Part shown: positions 25,879 to 35,092 of the stretch, piece after piece
Layout: every line of letters starts with the position of its first letter
Position numbering within the stretch: position 1 is the first letter of the stretch
NCBI GenBank assembly: GCA_902774685.1
Contig: CACYJH010000011.1
Coordinates: forward strand, 23,814-87,813
Direction of reading: 5' to 3'
Origin: an uncultured Methanobrevibacter sp.
Lineage (GTDB): Archaea; Methanobacteriota; Methanobacteria; Methanobacteriales; Methanobacteriaceae
Length of the DNA stretch: 64,000 nucleotides
The notes under the pieces: generated by a model
Told to the model about the DNA's origin: nothing
What the model saw: only the letters and a program-made list of their open reading frames with translations
Databases searched by the model: none
Translations under genes and position numbers: made by a program

Positions 25879-26754
25879 ATGGACGATAAAGATAGACGAA
25901 AAGGATATTATGAAGACGTAACCACTACATTCGTTAAATACGCCTTTCACACAAGATTTTTCCTTTCTAGACTGACAAGAAAATCAAGGATATTTAAAAA
26001 AATCATTGATAAAATCCTTTTCGAAGATGATGAAGTTTATGTCCTTCCAAATAAGAATGCTGTCACTAAGACCATCACTACAAACATTGAAATCGATCAA
26101 AGCTTTGAGAAATCCGAGTCAGAATTTGTGCCAAGCCAAATCATCAAGGAAGTGATTAAAGAGGCTAATGATATTGTTATCATGCACAAATGTCTATGCA
26201 GAAGTTCTGCAAATTGCGAGGATTATCCACAAGACTTCGGTTGCATATTCATTGGCCCTGCATCACGTAGAATAGCTTCAAAATACGGTAGAAGCGCTAC
26301 TGTTGAAGAGGCTTTAGCCCATGTTGACAAGGCAGATGAATTAGGATTAAGCCACGTTATCGGAAGAAATAAAATCGATAGCGTTTGGATGAATGTAAGG
26401 CCAAAGGAAAAACTCTTGACCATTTGCCATTGCTGCCCTTGCTGCTGCCTATGGAAAGTTCTTCCAGACTTGGATGATGAAATCAGCAATAAGGTGATGA
26501 GGCTTGAAGACGTTGAAGTGCATACAGTTAATGACAATTGTAAAATGTGCAAGAAATGTTTAGGAGATAATGTCTGCTTTGGTGGAGCAATCAGTCTTGA
26601 AGACGGTAAAATAAAGATTGATCAAGATAAATGCGTTGGCTGCGGACACTGTGTTCAAACATGCAAATTTGATGCTATTGAATTGAATTACAGTCAAAAA
26701 TCAGTAGATTCAGTGCTGAACAGAATTGGAGAATTGGTTGATTATAAAAACTAA
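25879..26754 (+). CDS. 4Fe-4S ferredoxin-domain protein
   Basis: A 291-residue cysteine-rich iron-sulfur protein. The middle has HKCLCRSSANCEDYPQDFGCIF and a dense CHCCPCCCLWKV cluster motif. The C-terminus has one incomplete motif (CKMCKKCLGDNVC) and one full 4Fe-4S motif (CVGCGHCVQTCKFDAI). The architecture is known from many anaerobes, where it probably serves as an electron carrier or sensor, but a specific reaction is not established. GGGACT precedes the ATG. It is 112 bases after trmJ, so it probably has its own promoter (TATA-like sequence near 25830). Confidence 0.82.
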   Translation: MDDKDRRKGYYEDVTTTFVKYAFHTRFFLSRLTRKSRIFKKIIDKILFEDDEVYVLPNKNAVTKTITTNIEIDQSFEKSESEFVPSQIIKEVIKEANDIVIMHKCLCRSSANCEDYPQDFGCIFIGPASRRIASKYGRSATVEEALAHVDKADELGLSHVIGRNKIDSVWMNVRPKEKLLTICHCCPCCCLWKVLPDLDDEISNKVMRLEDVEVHTVNDNCKMCKKCLGDNVCFGGAISLEDGKIKIDQDKCVGCGHCVQTCKFDAIELNYSQKSVDSVLNRIGELVDYKN

Positions 26755-26876
26755 TCATCCAATAGCTTATTTTAAAAAATATTGCTCTTTTTAAAAAAAT
26801 AAAAATTGTATAAAAAAATAAAAAAACTAATAAAAACTCTTTTTAAAAAAATAAAAATTATTAAAAAAAATAGAAA

Positions 26877-26898
26877 AAAGAACTATTAAAAGTTCTTT
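26877..26898 (-). terminator. hairpin terminator of the adhesin-like gene
   Basis: AAAGAACT/AGTTCTTT, an 8-bp stem with a 6-base loop, lies just beyond the stop codon. A-rich sequence on its left is a T-run on the minus strand. Confidence 0.65.
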
Positions 26899-26913
26899 AA
26901 AAAAATAAAATAA

Positions 26914-29286
26914 TTAGCTAATTAATTTAGGACCGCCCATTTTACCTTCCTTTAATAAAGTGCAGGCAGAACTAACAGTTCCTGTTTGAATATAGCTAAT
27001 ATTATGTTTAGACATGTATTTAGCAGGATTGCTTAATGGGAATCCATAATTAGCATCCCATGCCCTTCCAATCCTATGATGAATGCTTGAAGATGCTCCA
27101 TATGGTTTTTTAAACCATAATCCTAAAACATGTGCTCCATTATAGTTTTCTACAAAATTACGGTTGCTATTCTTTAAGTCACCAGTCCACTCTTCAATGC
27201 ATCCAACATCAACACCACCGAAAACAGCAAGCAGAACAGAATTTTTACCTGTGCAGCCATATCTATAGGCAACGTTATGGATATCCGGACCGATACCTAC
27301 AATGACAGCATTGTATCCTTTAGACATAAGGGCTTTTCTTAAACTTTTAAGCATCTTTAATTCAGATCTTTTACCTCTTATATTGTCGGAAGTTAAATAA
27401 AAAGTATATTTGCCGTTATCCTTTACCTTAGCAAATTCAGAATTTGTGAAAAGAACATATTTCGGCAATCTTTTATGTTCCTTATAGAAACTTAAAGCTC
27501 TTGAAAATTCAGCTGTGTATACTTTATATGGAATTTTATAGATGTAATAGCTGATATTTGAATAGACTTTATGCTTAACTGAAGATCCCACTGCCTTTTT
27601 CACTATTTTAAGGTAACTGTCCTTATAAACAGTGTCGTAAATCTCACCGGAAGAATTTGCAGGTTCATATGCTGCAATCAAGACAATATCCTTATAATTT
27701 TTCTTATTTGCATGATTAATGGCAACTGCCATCAAATAGGAAAGTTGGGCAGTTGTATAAGTTTTGTTTTTATAAGTAAGATTAGAAGGCAAAGCCTTGT
27801 TTTTAGAAATATAATTCTTTAAAGAATTTGCCGCTCCAACAATATCATTGAATTTCACTTTAACCGCTTTAATGATAAATTGGGATTTGACTGATTTTGC
27901 TGAGTAATATGCATTTCCTTTATATTTAACAGTAATGTTATAAGATTTTGGACCATTAAATTTGAATTTGACCATTCCTTTTTCATTTGTTTTTACTTTG
28001 TAAACCTTCTTAATGGAAGGAATGGATATGGAAATTGTTCTATTTGCCAAACCCTTTCCGTTTTTATTAGTCAAATTGATTCTCAAATAACCGTTTACAG
28101 TTGAGGAAAATGAAATTTTAGGAGCCTTAATAATGGTCGGCATTTTTGTTATCACTACTTTAGAACTATTTGAAGCCCCATAATAAGAACCAGTAGCCTT
28201 AAAGCTAATGGTGCAATTATAAGTTCCGACTTTCCTTTGAAGTTTTAATTTGGCCATACCATTTGCATCAGTAGATAAATTATAAGTCTTTTTAGGTATT
28301 TTTACAATAACAGTCTTATTAGAAAGACCTCTGCCATAAACATCCTTCAAATAAATTTTAAGATATGTGTTCTGAGTCATATAAGACCTTACAGAAGGAC
28401 TGATAATGCTTACTTTCATTTTAGTGATTTTCACATTTGAGCTTGCAGATGAATTATAATAATTCGCATCTCCCTCAAACTTAACCAAAACATCATAATT
28501 GCCTATTTTAGTTGGCATTTTAATTTTTGCCACACCTTTACCATCAGTAGTTCCATTATAAACTGTTCCATTTACATTGAAACTAAGTTTTTTATTTGCA
28601 ATAGGATTGCCTTCGGAATCCACCAAAGTGGCAAATATATATGTGGCATTAGTTAAGTAAGACCTTACAGAAGGCACTTTAAGTTTAGTGGATGATTTTA
28701 AAATAGTTATTTCAGTTATTGCACTGGAAGGAGCATAAATCTCATCACCTTCAAATGAAATATTAACTTCATAAGTGCCTGCAGCATTTGAAAACTTGAA
28801 AATAGCTATTCCTTCATTATTTGTAGTAAGATTCTGTTCAAATTCATTTATTTGAACTAAAATAGTTTTTTCTGGTAATCCTATTCCATTTGCATCACTT
28901 AGATTTATCTTCAATTCTCCTTCAGATGCATAATCAAAACTGATTGGATCAGAACTGATTACGGTTTCATTTCTTGTTTGACCATCAGAATCCCCTTCAT
29001 CAGAATCATCAGGATTCCCATCATCAAGCCCGTCATCATTATTAGAACCATCATCACCATTTGAAGAATCATCACTATTAGAAGAATCATCATTTTCATC
29101 AGAAATTAAAGAATCATCCCCAATAGAACTATCTTGATTAGATGAATCATAAACAGATAAGGACTCATCAAAATCAAGATTATCCGAATAAACATCATTT
29201 AAATTTGTATCACTTGCACTAACGGATTGCACTGCCAATAAAAAAATTAGAACAAAAAGTGATACATAAAGAATTTTCTTAAACAT
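26914..29286 (-). CDS. adhesin-like cell-surface protein with Ig-like repeats and pseudomurein-binding repeats
   Basis: A 790-residue exported protein. A signal peptide (residues 1-25, ending VSASD) is followed by an acidic Asp/Ser/Asn linker (40-105). Four Ig-like domains of about 90 residues (about 112-198, 199-290, 291-382 and 383-473) each carry a pattern like GMAKLKLQRKVGTYNCTISF. A pseudomurein-binding repeat follows (about 475-530, NSLKNYISKNKALPSNLTYK), with a second, weaker one near 590-620. The C-terminal domain (630-790) contains GKRSELKMLKSLRK and IVGIGPDIH and is unassigned. It should anchor to the pseudomurein wall and act in contact with other cells or surfaces. GTGAT precedes the ATG. 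Confidence 0.85.
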   Translation of the reverse strand: MFKKILYVSLFVLIFLLAVQSVSASDTNLNDVYSDNLDFDESLSVYDSSNQDSSIGDDSLISDENDDSSNSDDSSNGDDGSNNDDGLDDGNPDDSDEGDSDGQTRNETVISSDPISFDYASEGELKINLSDANGIGLPEKTILVQINEFEQNLTTNNEGIAIFKFSNAAGTYEVNISFEGDEIYAPSSAITEITILKSSTKLKVPSVRSYLTNATYIFATLVDSEGNPIANKKLSFNVNGTVYNGTTDGKGVAKIKMPTKIGNYDVLVKFEGDANYYNSSASSNVKITKMKVSIISPSVRSYMTQNTYLKIYLKDVYGRGLSNKTVIVKIPKKTYNLSTDANGMAKLKLQRKVGTYNCTISFKATGSYYGASNSSKVVITKMPTIIKAPKISFSSTVNGYLRINLTNKNGKGLANRTISISIPSIKKVYKVKTNEKGMVKFKFNGPKSYNITVKYKGNAYYSAKSVKSQFIIKAVKVKFNDIVGAANSLKNYISKNKALPSNLTYKNKTYTTAQLSYLMAVAINHANKKNYKDIVLIAAYEPANSSGEIYDTVYKDSYLKIVKKAVGSSVKHKVYSNISYYIYKIPYKVYTAEFSRALSFYKEHKRLPKYVLFTNSEFAKVKDNGKYTFYLTSDNIRGKRSELKMLKSLRKALMSKGYNAVIVGIGPDIHNVAYRYGCTGKNSVLLAVFGGVDVGCIEEWTGDLKNSNRNFVENYNGAHVLGLWFKKPYGASSSIHHRIGRAWDANYGFPLSNPAKYMSKHNISYIQTGTVSSACTLLKEGKMGGPKLIS

Positions 29287-29601
29287 AATATCACAAAATT
29301 ACAAATTTTTCCTAGTATCATAACCATTTATGATTTTTATCAATAATAATTCTTTTGAAAAAATTTTATAAACCAATAAAATTTTAAATATTCTAAATAA
29401 TTCTAAATAATCCTAAATAATTTTTTTATTTAGATATGAAAAAAATTTTTATTTGAATATGAAAACTTAAAATATAAGTTAAAATTATAAAAACTTATAA
29501 TAATAATTAAAAAGAAAAGTTATAATGTTATAATCACAAAAATAACTATTGGTTAAAATACGTAAAGATTTATTTAAAGTCATACTTATGGAGAAATATT
29601 A
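29287..29601. other. divergent intergenic region between the adhesin-like gene and glyS
   Basis: AT-rich. It contains three consecutive 10-bp copies of (T)TCTAAATAA at 29391-29420. TATA-like runs flank these copies. No gene seen. Confidence 0.4.
29391..29420. repeat. three tandem 10-bp repeats
   Basis: TTCTAAATAA, TTCTAAATAA and TCCTAAATAA follow one another. A 10-bp period matches one DNA helical turn, so this could be a bend or a protein array site between two promoters. Confidence 0.5.
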
Positions 29602-31314
29602 ATGAATCATGAAAAAATGTTTAATATTGCACGTAAAAGAGGTTTTTTATGGCCTTCTTTTGAGATCTATTCAGGAGTGTCCGGATTTACCGATTATGGA
29701 CCTCTCGGAGCAAGCCTAAAAAACAACATTATGCAAAAGTGGAGAAAGCAATACATTGCAGGAGAAGGTTTCCACGAAATAGAAGGGCCAACTGTAATGC
29801 CTAAAGAAGTATTGAAAGCATCAGGACATGTTGATAACTTCACTGACCCAATGACAAAATGTCTCTCTTGTGGAGAGGTGTTCAGAGCAGACCACATCAT
29901 TGAAGAGGCAATCGGCGAAGATGTGGAAAGTTTGGAAAACAGCGAAATGGATGAAATCGTAAAGGAAAACAACATCAAATGTCCAAGCTGTGGTGGAGAC
30001 TTGGCAAACATTTGGAACTACAATTTGATGTTTAAGACTGAAATTGGAGCAAAAGGGGACAAAGTAGGATACATGAGACCTGAAACTGCTCAAGGAATAT
30101 TCATTCTATTCAAACGTTTATCAAGATTCTTTAAAAACAAGCTCCCATTCGGTGCTGTACAGCTCGGAAAAGCATACAGAAATGAAATCTCACCAAGACA
30201 AGGAGTTATCCGTCTTAGAGAATTCACCCAAGCTGAAGCTGAAATATTCTTGGACCCTAAAGACAAGACTCATCCTAAATTCAGCCAAATAGCTGATGAA
30301 ATTTTATACTTATCATCTCAAGATGTTCAAATGAACGATAAGGAAACCTTGGAGATTACAGCTCAAGAAGCTCTCGACCAAGGTGTCGTATCTTCTGAAA
30401 CATTGATCTATCAATTATACCTTGCAAGAAAATTCTTAAAGGAATTAGGCATTCCTGATGAAGTCTTAAGGTTCAGACAACACTTGCCAGGTGAAATGGC
30501 TCACTATGCTCTTGACTGCTGGGACGTTGAATGCTTGACTGACCAATACGGTTGGGTTGAAATCATCGGTATTGCAGATAGAGGAGATTATGACTTAACT
30601 GCACATTCACAGTTCAGCAATGAGGAATTAAGCATTTACATGGAATATGATGAACCTAAACTCGTTTCAAAAACCATTGTAAAACCTAATTTAAAGCTAT
30701 TTGGACCTGCATTTAAGGGAGATTCCCCAAAAATAAAGACTTACATTGAAAACTTATCAGATGATGAAGTCTTAGCACTTAAGCAGCAGATTGAAAGTGA
30801 AGGAAAATTCACCCTTGAACTTGACAACACATTCGAGATTCTTGAAGAGCATTTGATCTTTGAGGATGTTGAAGAGGAAGTCAAAGGGGAAAGAATCATT
30901 CCTCATGTAATTGAACCTTCATTCGGTATCGACCGTATCCTTTACTGCACATTATTGCATTCCTTTAAGACTGAAGAAGATGGATGCGATAAGGAATACT
31001 TCAAATTCTCAAAGGAAATCGCACCTATTCAAGTAAGTGTCTTCCCATTGATGAACAAGGAAGGTCTTGGAGAAATAGCTATAGACATTACCCACAAGTT
31101 ACGTGAAGCAGGTTTCACTGTAGACAACGACACTTCAGGAACCATTGGAAAAAGATACGCACGTGCAGATGAAGTAGGTGTTCCAATAGCTATTACAGTA
31201 GACTTTGATACAAAAGAGGACAATACTGTAACAATAAGAGATAGGGACACTGAAGAACAAGAAAGAGTAAAAATAGAAGATTTAAAAGAAGTTATTGAAG
31301 CAAAACTTCAATAA
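29602..31314 (+). CDS. glyS: glycine--tRNA ligase
   Basis: A 570-residue class II synthetase of the archaeal/eukaryotic alpha2 type. Motifs: RRG-type entry KRGFLWPSFEIYSGVSGFTDYGPLGA, a zinc-like CLSCG...CPSCGG insertion, motif 2 GKAYRNEISPRQGVIRLREFTQAE, and motif 3 PSFGIDRILYCTLLH. The C-terminal anticodon-binding domain begins at IQVSVFPLMNKEG. It charges tRNA-Gly. GGAG precedes the ATG. T-rich sequence after the stop (31315-31392) fits an archaeal poly-U terminator. Confidence 0.97.
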   Translation: MNHEKMFNIARKRGFLWPSFEIYSGVSGFTDYGPLGASLKNNIMQKWRKQYIAGEGFHEIEGPTVMPKEVLKASGHVDNFTDPMTKCLSCGEVFRADHIIEEAIGEDVESLENSEMDEIVKENNIKCPSCGGDLANIWNYNLMFKTEIGAKGDKVGYMRPETAQGIFILFKRLSRFFKNKLPFGAVQLGKAYRNEISPRQGVIRLREFTQAEAEIFLDPKDKTHPKFSQIADEILYLSSQDVQMNDKETLEITAQEALDQGVVSSETLIYQLYLARKFLKELGIPDEVLRFRQHLPGEMAHYALDCWDVECLTDQYGWVEIIGIADRGDYDLTAHSQFSNEELSIYMEYDEPKLVSKTIVKPNLKLFGPAFKGDSPKIKTYIENLSDDEVLALKQQIESEGKFTLELDNTFEILEEHLIFEDVEEEVKGERIIPHVIEPSFGIDRILYCTLLHSFKTEEDGCDKEYFKFSKEIAPIQVSVFPLMNKEGLGEIAIDITHKLREAGFTVDNDTSGTIGKRYARADEVGVPIAITVDFDTKEDNTVTIRDRDTEEQERVKIEDLKEVIEAKLQ

Positions 31315-31392
31315 ACTTTTTTAAATTTCTAATTATTTTAATTTTTAATTATTTTATTTTTTAATTTTTAATTTTATTAATTTTTAATTTTT
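31315..31392 (+). terminator. poly-T terminator tract of glyS
   Basis: Repeated T-runs with little else follow the glyS stop codon. This is the hairpin-independent type common in archaea. Confidence 0.45.
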
Positions 31393-31459
31393 TTTAACTA
31401 GCCATACACACATCAAAAGATTCCATAAACACTATAAGCTATTTTTAAAAATAAATATC

Positions 31460-32275
31460 TCAAAGCATCTTTATGGAATTTTCCAAATATTTGTCCAATA
31501 GGATATTAGCCCATTCGATTCCTTCCTTCTGCTCATTGAGAATAAAGCAGGAATTGTCATAAAGCCCATCCTTATAAAAGAGGCTTAAGGACATGAAATC
31601 ATCACAAACAGTCAGGAATACCTTCAAATCATGATCTGCCTTTCTGATGCTTACTTGGCCTTTTTTTGAAAAATCAACCAACTCTTCATAATATTTAGAG
31701 TTCTTTAAAGATGAGAATACGTCCTCATTTGTAATGAGCAACAGATTATCTCCGTTTTCCAGATTTTCCAAAATTATTTCAAGATGCTCCTCAAGAAAGA
31801 TAGGGAGAATTATCTTCATATCTCCACATGCACCAATCAAGTCAAGATACTTATTGAATGCTTTTGAGAGATTATGCTCATCAGATTCTACAAAAACAGA
31901 GTCCTTCAACAGATAGGATTTTCTAAAGGAATCAAGTGGAATTGAGTCTATGGAATGATTCTGCCAAAAATCCCTATTGATTTGGAAAATATATAAATCT
32001 TGAAAAAGCTTTTCAAGACTTGCTGAACATAAAATTCCTTTAGTTGACAAGGAATAATTCTTAAAATCCTTTTTAATTAAATTAATGCGTTCCAATTCTT
32101 TCAAACCATGTAAAATTGAAGCTGAAGGCTTTTCCAATTCCTCCCTAAAGTCATTTAGATTACAGTCTGAATCGGATAACATCAACAGCAATGAAGGCCT
32201 CATTTTTGAAGCCAATAGAAAGCGAACAGTTATGAAATCCTCATATTTTTTAGTGAAATCTTCTTCAAATATCAT
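31460..32275 (-). CDS. winged-helix transcriptional regulator with FilR1 (DUF1724) domain, copy A
   Basis: A 271-residue regulator. The N-terminal winged helix (about 30-90) shows KPSASILHGLKELERINLIKKD, the recognition-helix pattern. The C-terminal FilR1/DUF1724 domain (about 110-265) occurs in methanogen regulators of metabolism and probably senses a ligand or phosphate signal. AGGTGATTTA precedes the ATG. A paralogue (copy B) lies 31 bases upstream in the same direction, so the two form an operon. Sequence similarity between the copies is moderate, so the duplication is old. Confidence 0.85.
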   Translation of the reverse strand: MIFEEDFTKKYEDFITVRFLLASKMRPSLLLMLSDSDCNLNDFREELEKPSASILHGLKELERINLIKKDFKNYSLSTKGILCSASLEKLFQDLYIFQINRDFWQNHSIDSIPLDSFRKSYLLKDSVFVESDEHNLSKAFNKYLDLIGACGDMKIILPIFLEEHLEIILENLENGDNLLLITNEDVFSSLKNSKYYEELVDFSKKGQVSIRKADHDLKVFLTVCDDFMSLSLFYKDGLYDNSCFILNEQKEGIEWANILLDKYLENSIKML

Positions 32276-32306
32276 TAAATCACCTAAAAGTCACCTAATA
32301 AAAAAA

Positions 32307-33110
32307 TCAGTCTAAAATCAAAGTTAAAGCATGCTCATCATAAGACCTGAAAAGATTCAATCCCCAATTAATCGCCTTTTCCTTATCAGAGAGCAATAAC
32401 CTATTTTGGTCATAAGTTCCATCCAACTTAAATAATCCAACAGAAACGAACTCATTTGAAATTGCAAGGGCAATCTTAATGTTCTCATTGAGATACTTGA
32501 TGGAAAAATTCCCATCAGCAATGCCTTTCTTAACAACATCATTTCCAATATCCTTTATGAAACCATCCAAAATATCTTTTGAAACAATTAGTTGAACCTT
32601 GATTCCCTTCAATATCAGTCTTCGAATCAATTTGGGATACTCAGGGTGCAGATAAGGAAAGACAACCTTCAAATGTTTTGAATTTTTAAACAATCTCTTA
32701 AATTCCTTATGGGTTCTGTAAATATCCATAGAACTGCATCTAATCAGTTCTGAACCCTCCAAAGAGGATAGCTTATTCAAATCATCAACAGACAATGAAC
32801 TTATGTCATGGTCAAGCCAGAAATCTGAAAAGTCACTTATCGCTGAAATCATATCATGAAAGTCCAAGAGCACAGTAATGTAAATCAATCCAAGATTTGT
32901 CAATTGAAAACTATTATGGATCTTTTCAACATATCCCTCATCACATAGCTTATGTATATTGCTTGAAATAGAACTGTAGCTTAGCAAGGATCTTCTATCA
33001 ATATCCCTAATCTTTAAGGGACCATTTAACAAATCTACTAAAACTTTTAATCTAATCTCCGAATTATTTAAGAATTTTAACTCATCTCCAACAATAGAGA
33101 AATAATACAT
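32307..33110 (-). CDS. winged-helix transcriptional regulator with FilR1 (DUF1724) domain, copy B
   Basis: About 267 residues with the same layout as the neighbouring copy A: winged helix (LLSYSSISSNIHKLCDEGYVEK) then a FilR1/DUF1724 domain. It is the first gene of the two-gene operon. The frame is open to an ATG at 33128, but GGTGG lies 4 bases before the ATG at 33110. The upstream gap contains three inverted repeats, among them a perfect 20-bp palindrome, which could be the operator for one or both regulators. Autoregulation is inferred from position only. Confidence 0.84.
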   Translation of the reverse strand: MYYFSIVGDELKFLNNSEIRLKVLVDLLNGPLKIRDIDRRSLLSYSSISSNIHKLCDEGYVEKIHNSFQLTNLGLIYITVLLDFHDMISAISDFSDFWLDHDISSLSVDDLNKLSSLEGSELIRCSSMDIYRTHKEFKRLFKNSKHLKVVFPYLHPEYPKLIRRLILKGIKVQLIVSKDILDGFIKDIGNDVVKKGIADGNFSIKYLNENIKIALAISNEFVSVGLFKLDGTYDQNRLLLSDKEKAINWGLNLFRSYDEHALTLILD

Positions 33111-33356
33111 TTTACCACCATATTCCATTTAGATTATCAAATCAAAAATTGATAAACTAAAAATTCATAAAAACAATATCAAAAAAAGAAAAATGAATAT
33201 GCTCTCTTAAAAAATGCCATAAGAAAGCAATTGCAAATTTCTAAAAAACCAAAGCAAAAAACTACAATTTCAACAACCTTAAACTCAAAAAATCACCCCA
33301 AATCGATAATTTGAAACTTAAAATCAAGAAATTAAAAATTTCAATTGAAAAATTTT

Positions 33357-33373
33357 GTTAACATATAGTTAAC
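33357..33373. promoter_or_regulatory. inverted repeat GTTAAC-ATATA-GTTAAC
   Basis: Two GTTAAC half-sites 5 bases apart. The central ATATA could be part of a TATA box for leftward transcription of the FilR1 genes. Likely operator or promoter element. Confidence 0.45.
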
Positions 33374-33382
33374 TCTACTAAT

Positions 33383-33420
33383 AATTTTCTTAAACATATA
33401 TATAAACATATAAGAAAATT
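33383..33420. promoter_or_regulatory. 10-bp perfect inverted repeat with 18-base spacer
   Basis: AATTTTCTTA (33383-33392) and TAAGAAAATT (33411-33420) flank an A/T spacer that contains TATATATAA, so the arms bracket a probable TATA box. Confidence 0.45.
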
Positions 33421-33439
33421 TTGAATGAAAATTTCAAAA

Positions 33440-33459
33440 TGACATCAATATTGATGTCA
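33440..33459. promoter_or_regulatory. perfect 20-bp palindrome
   Basis: TGACATCAATATTGATGTCA equals its own reverse complement exactly and is less AT-biased than the surrounding DNA. It looks like a binding site for a dimeric regulator, most simply one of the adjacent FilR1 proteins. Confidence 0.6.
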
Positions 33460-33625
33460 ACTTGTAAAAAATTTTAATAAAACTGAATAAAATTACTTTT
33501 AGAAAAATAAAAATATATGGAAAAAAGAAATAATATTAGATAACTATATTCTTACATTTACTGAAATTGCAAAAGACCAAGTTTCTAATATTGTCAATAA
33601 AACAAAGAAAAAAGAATGTGAAAAA

Positions 33626-34387
33626 ATGATTGATACACATATGCATGCCGATTCAAGAAGTAGCGAAGACTTTGAGAAAATGTTTATTGGTGGAATTGAC
33701 ACAGCAATTACCTGCTCATACTACCCATATAAGATCAATGACAACCCTGAAATTCTCTTAAACCATCTTAATAGAATATTGAATTTTGAACCTAAAAGAG
33801 CAAATGAATATGGTCTTGACTTAAAGGTTGCATTGGGAATTCATCCAGCCAATGCCTTAGAAAACAATGAAATCATCTTTGAGCAATTGGTAGAATGGAT
33901 AGAAAACAAGGACATAATTGCTATCGGAGAAATAGGTTTGGATGAAAATACAGAACTTGAAAAGGAAGTGTTTAGGAAACAGCTGGAATTGGCTGAGGAT
34001 ACAAAATCAAAAGTTATTATCCACACACCAAGAAAAAACAAGCTTGAAGTCTTAAAGGACATAAAAGAGATTGTTCTTGAAAGCATCAATCCAAAACTTG
34101 TTGTTATCGATCATATAAACCTTAACACAATCGAGGAAATCTATGATGAAGACTTTACAATTGGATTGACTGTACAGCCTCAAAAGATGGAAGTTGAAGA
34201 AGCCATCGAAATATTGGACAAATACGGTTTTGACAAATTCCTGTTAAATAGCGATATCAGCAATAAGCCATCAGATCCATTGTCAGTTCCAAAAACAGTC
34301 AGAACATTGAAAAGATTAGGATACGATGAAAAAGAGATAAATAAGGTAGCATTTGAGAATGCCAAAAAGTTCTTCAATATAGAATAA
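33626..34387 (+). CDS. TatD-like metal-dependent hydrolase
   Basis: A 253-residue TIM-barrel hydrolase. Metal-binding features: MIDTHMHADSRSSEDF at the start, ALGIHPANAL, and IAIGEIGLDEN with the conserved Glu. Then VIIHTPRKNK and VVIDHINLNT supply His ligands, and LLNSDISNKPSDP the final Asp. It resembles the methanogen branch of the TatD family (nucleases or phosphoesterases); substrate unknown. AATGTGA precedes the ATG. The gene ends near a bidirectional hairpin shared with the convergent C_GCAxxG gene. Confidence 0.83.
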   Translation: MIDTHMHADSRSSEDFEKMFIGGIDTAITCSYYPYKINDNPEILLNHLNRILNFEPKRANEYGLDLKVALGIHPANALENNEIIFEQLVEWIENKDIIAIGEIGLDENTELEKEVFRKQLELAEDTKSKVIIHTPRKNKLEVLKDIKEIVLESINPKLVVIDHINLNTIEEIYDEDFTIGLTVQPQKMEVEEAIEILDKYGFDKFLLNSDISNKPSDPLSVPKTVRTLKRLGYDEKEINKVAFENAKKFFNIE

Positions 34388-34477
34388 GAAAAAATAGCTA
34401 AAAAACTAAAAAAAACTAAAAAAATAAGTAAGAAAATAATAAAGGAATTAGTAAGAAAATAAGTAAAAAAAATTACA

Positions 34478-34496
34478 GAATAAGAAAATCTTATTC
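34478..34496. terminator. bidirectional hairpin between convergent genes
   Basis: GAATAAG/CTTATTC with a 5-base loop overlaps the stop codon of the minus-strand gene. An A-run at 34464-34472 gives the minus-strand T-run. Confidence 0.55.
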
Positions 34497-34928
34497 CTTA
34501 ATCAATTCCTCTACAATCAATGTAGCGGATTCAACCATTTTAGGACAGAATTCAGTGAAAAGATTGTTTTCAACTGCATATTCCACTCCTTCTTTAGTTC
34601 TTACATCGCAGTTTAAGAGCTCATTACAGATATAGGAACCGTTTCTGTCTGCAAATTCTTCCAAGAATTTGACACATATACCATCTGATTTAATTTTGCT
34701 TTCTGAATCGCCAATCTCAGATTGACCATATTTTAATCCTAAAACCATCAATGCTCCAGTGCATGCTCCACAAACTTCACCCTTACGCATACCGCTTCCA
34801 AAGCATCCTCCAATCTTGAGAGCCTGCTTTTCATCAAGCCCTAATTCTTCTGAAAAGCTTGCAAAAACAGCTTGAGCACAATTGAATTTCAATCCAAATA
34901 AGTTTAATGCATTATCAACATGTGACAT
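34491..34928 (-). CDS. C_GCAxxG_C_C family redox protein
   Basis: A 145-residue protein with the family cysteine pattern: FNCAQAVFASFSEE near the start, GGCFGSGMRKGEVCGACTGALMVLG (the GCAxxG-like core), and later Cys residues at GICVKFLEEF, YICNELLNCDV and TEFCPKM. It probably binds a metal or iron-sulfur cluster and is redox active, but no reaction is known. GGGGAT precedes the ATG. It lies downstream of sepF in the same direction, with a gap of about 160 bases. Confidence 0.85.
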   Translation of the reverse strand: MSHVDNALNLFGLKFNCAQAVFASFSEELGLDEKQALKIGGCFGSGMRKGEVCGACTGALMVLGLKYGQSEIGDSESKIKSDGICVKFLEEFADRNGSYICNELLNCDVRTKEGVEYAVENNLFTEFCPKMVESATLIVEELIKE

Positions 34929-35092
34929 GATTTATCCCCTAAAAATTAAAAAATACCTCAAAAATCAAAAAATTGACTAAAAAAAGAAATAGCCATATAA
35001 AAAATTAAAAATATTAATAATTAAAATAATTAAAATAATTAAAAAAAATAGAAAAAGAAAAGAGAATAGGAACAATATGAGTATTAACCTAA

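Larger units (their letters stand above)
33111..33625. other. divergent intergenic region with stacked inverted repeats
   Basis: Separates the FilR1 operon from the TatD-like gene. Besides the three inverted repeats listed separately, the left part (33120-33300) is AT-rich and unremarkable. No small gene seen. Confidence 0.45.
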
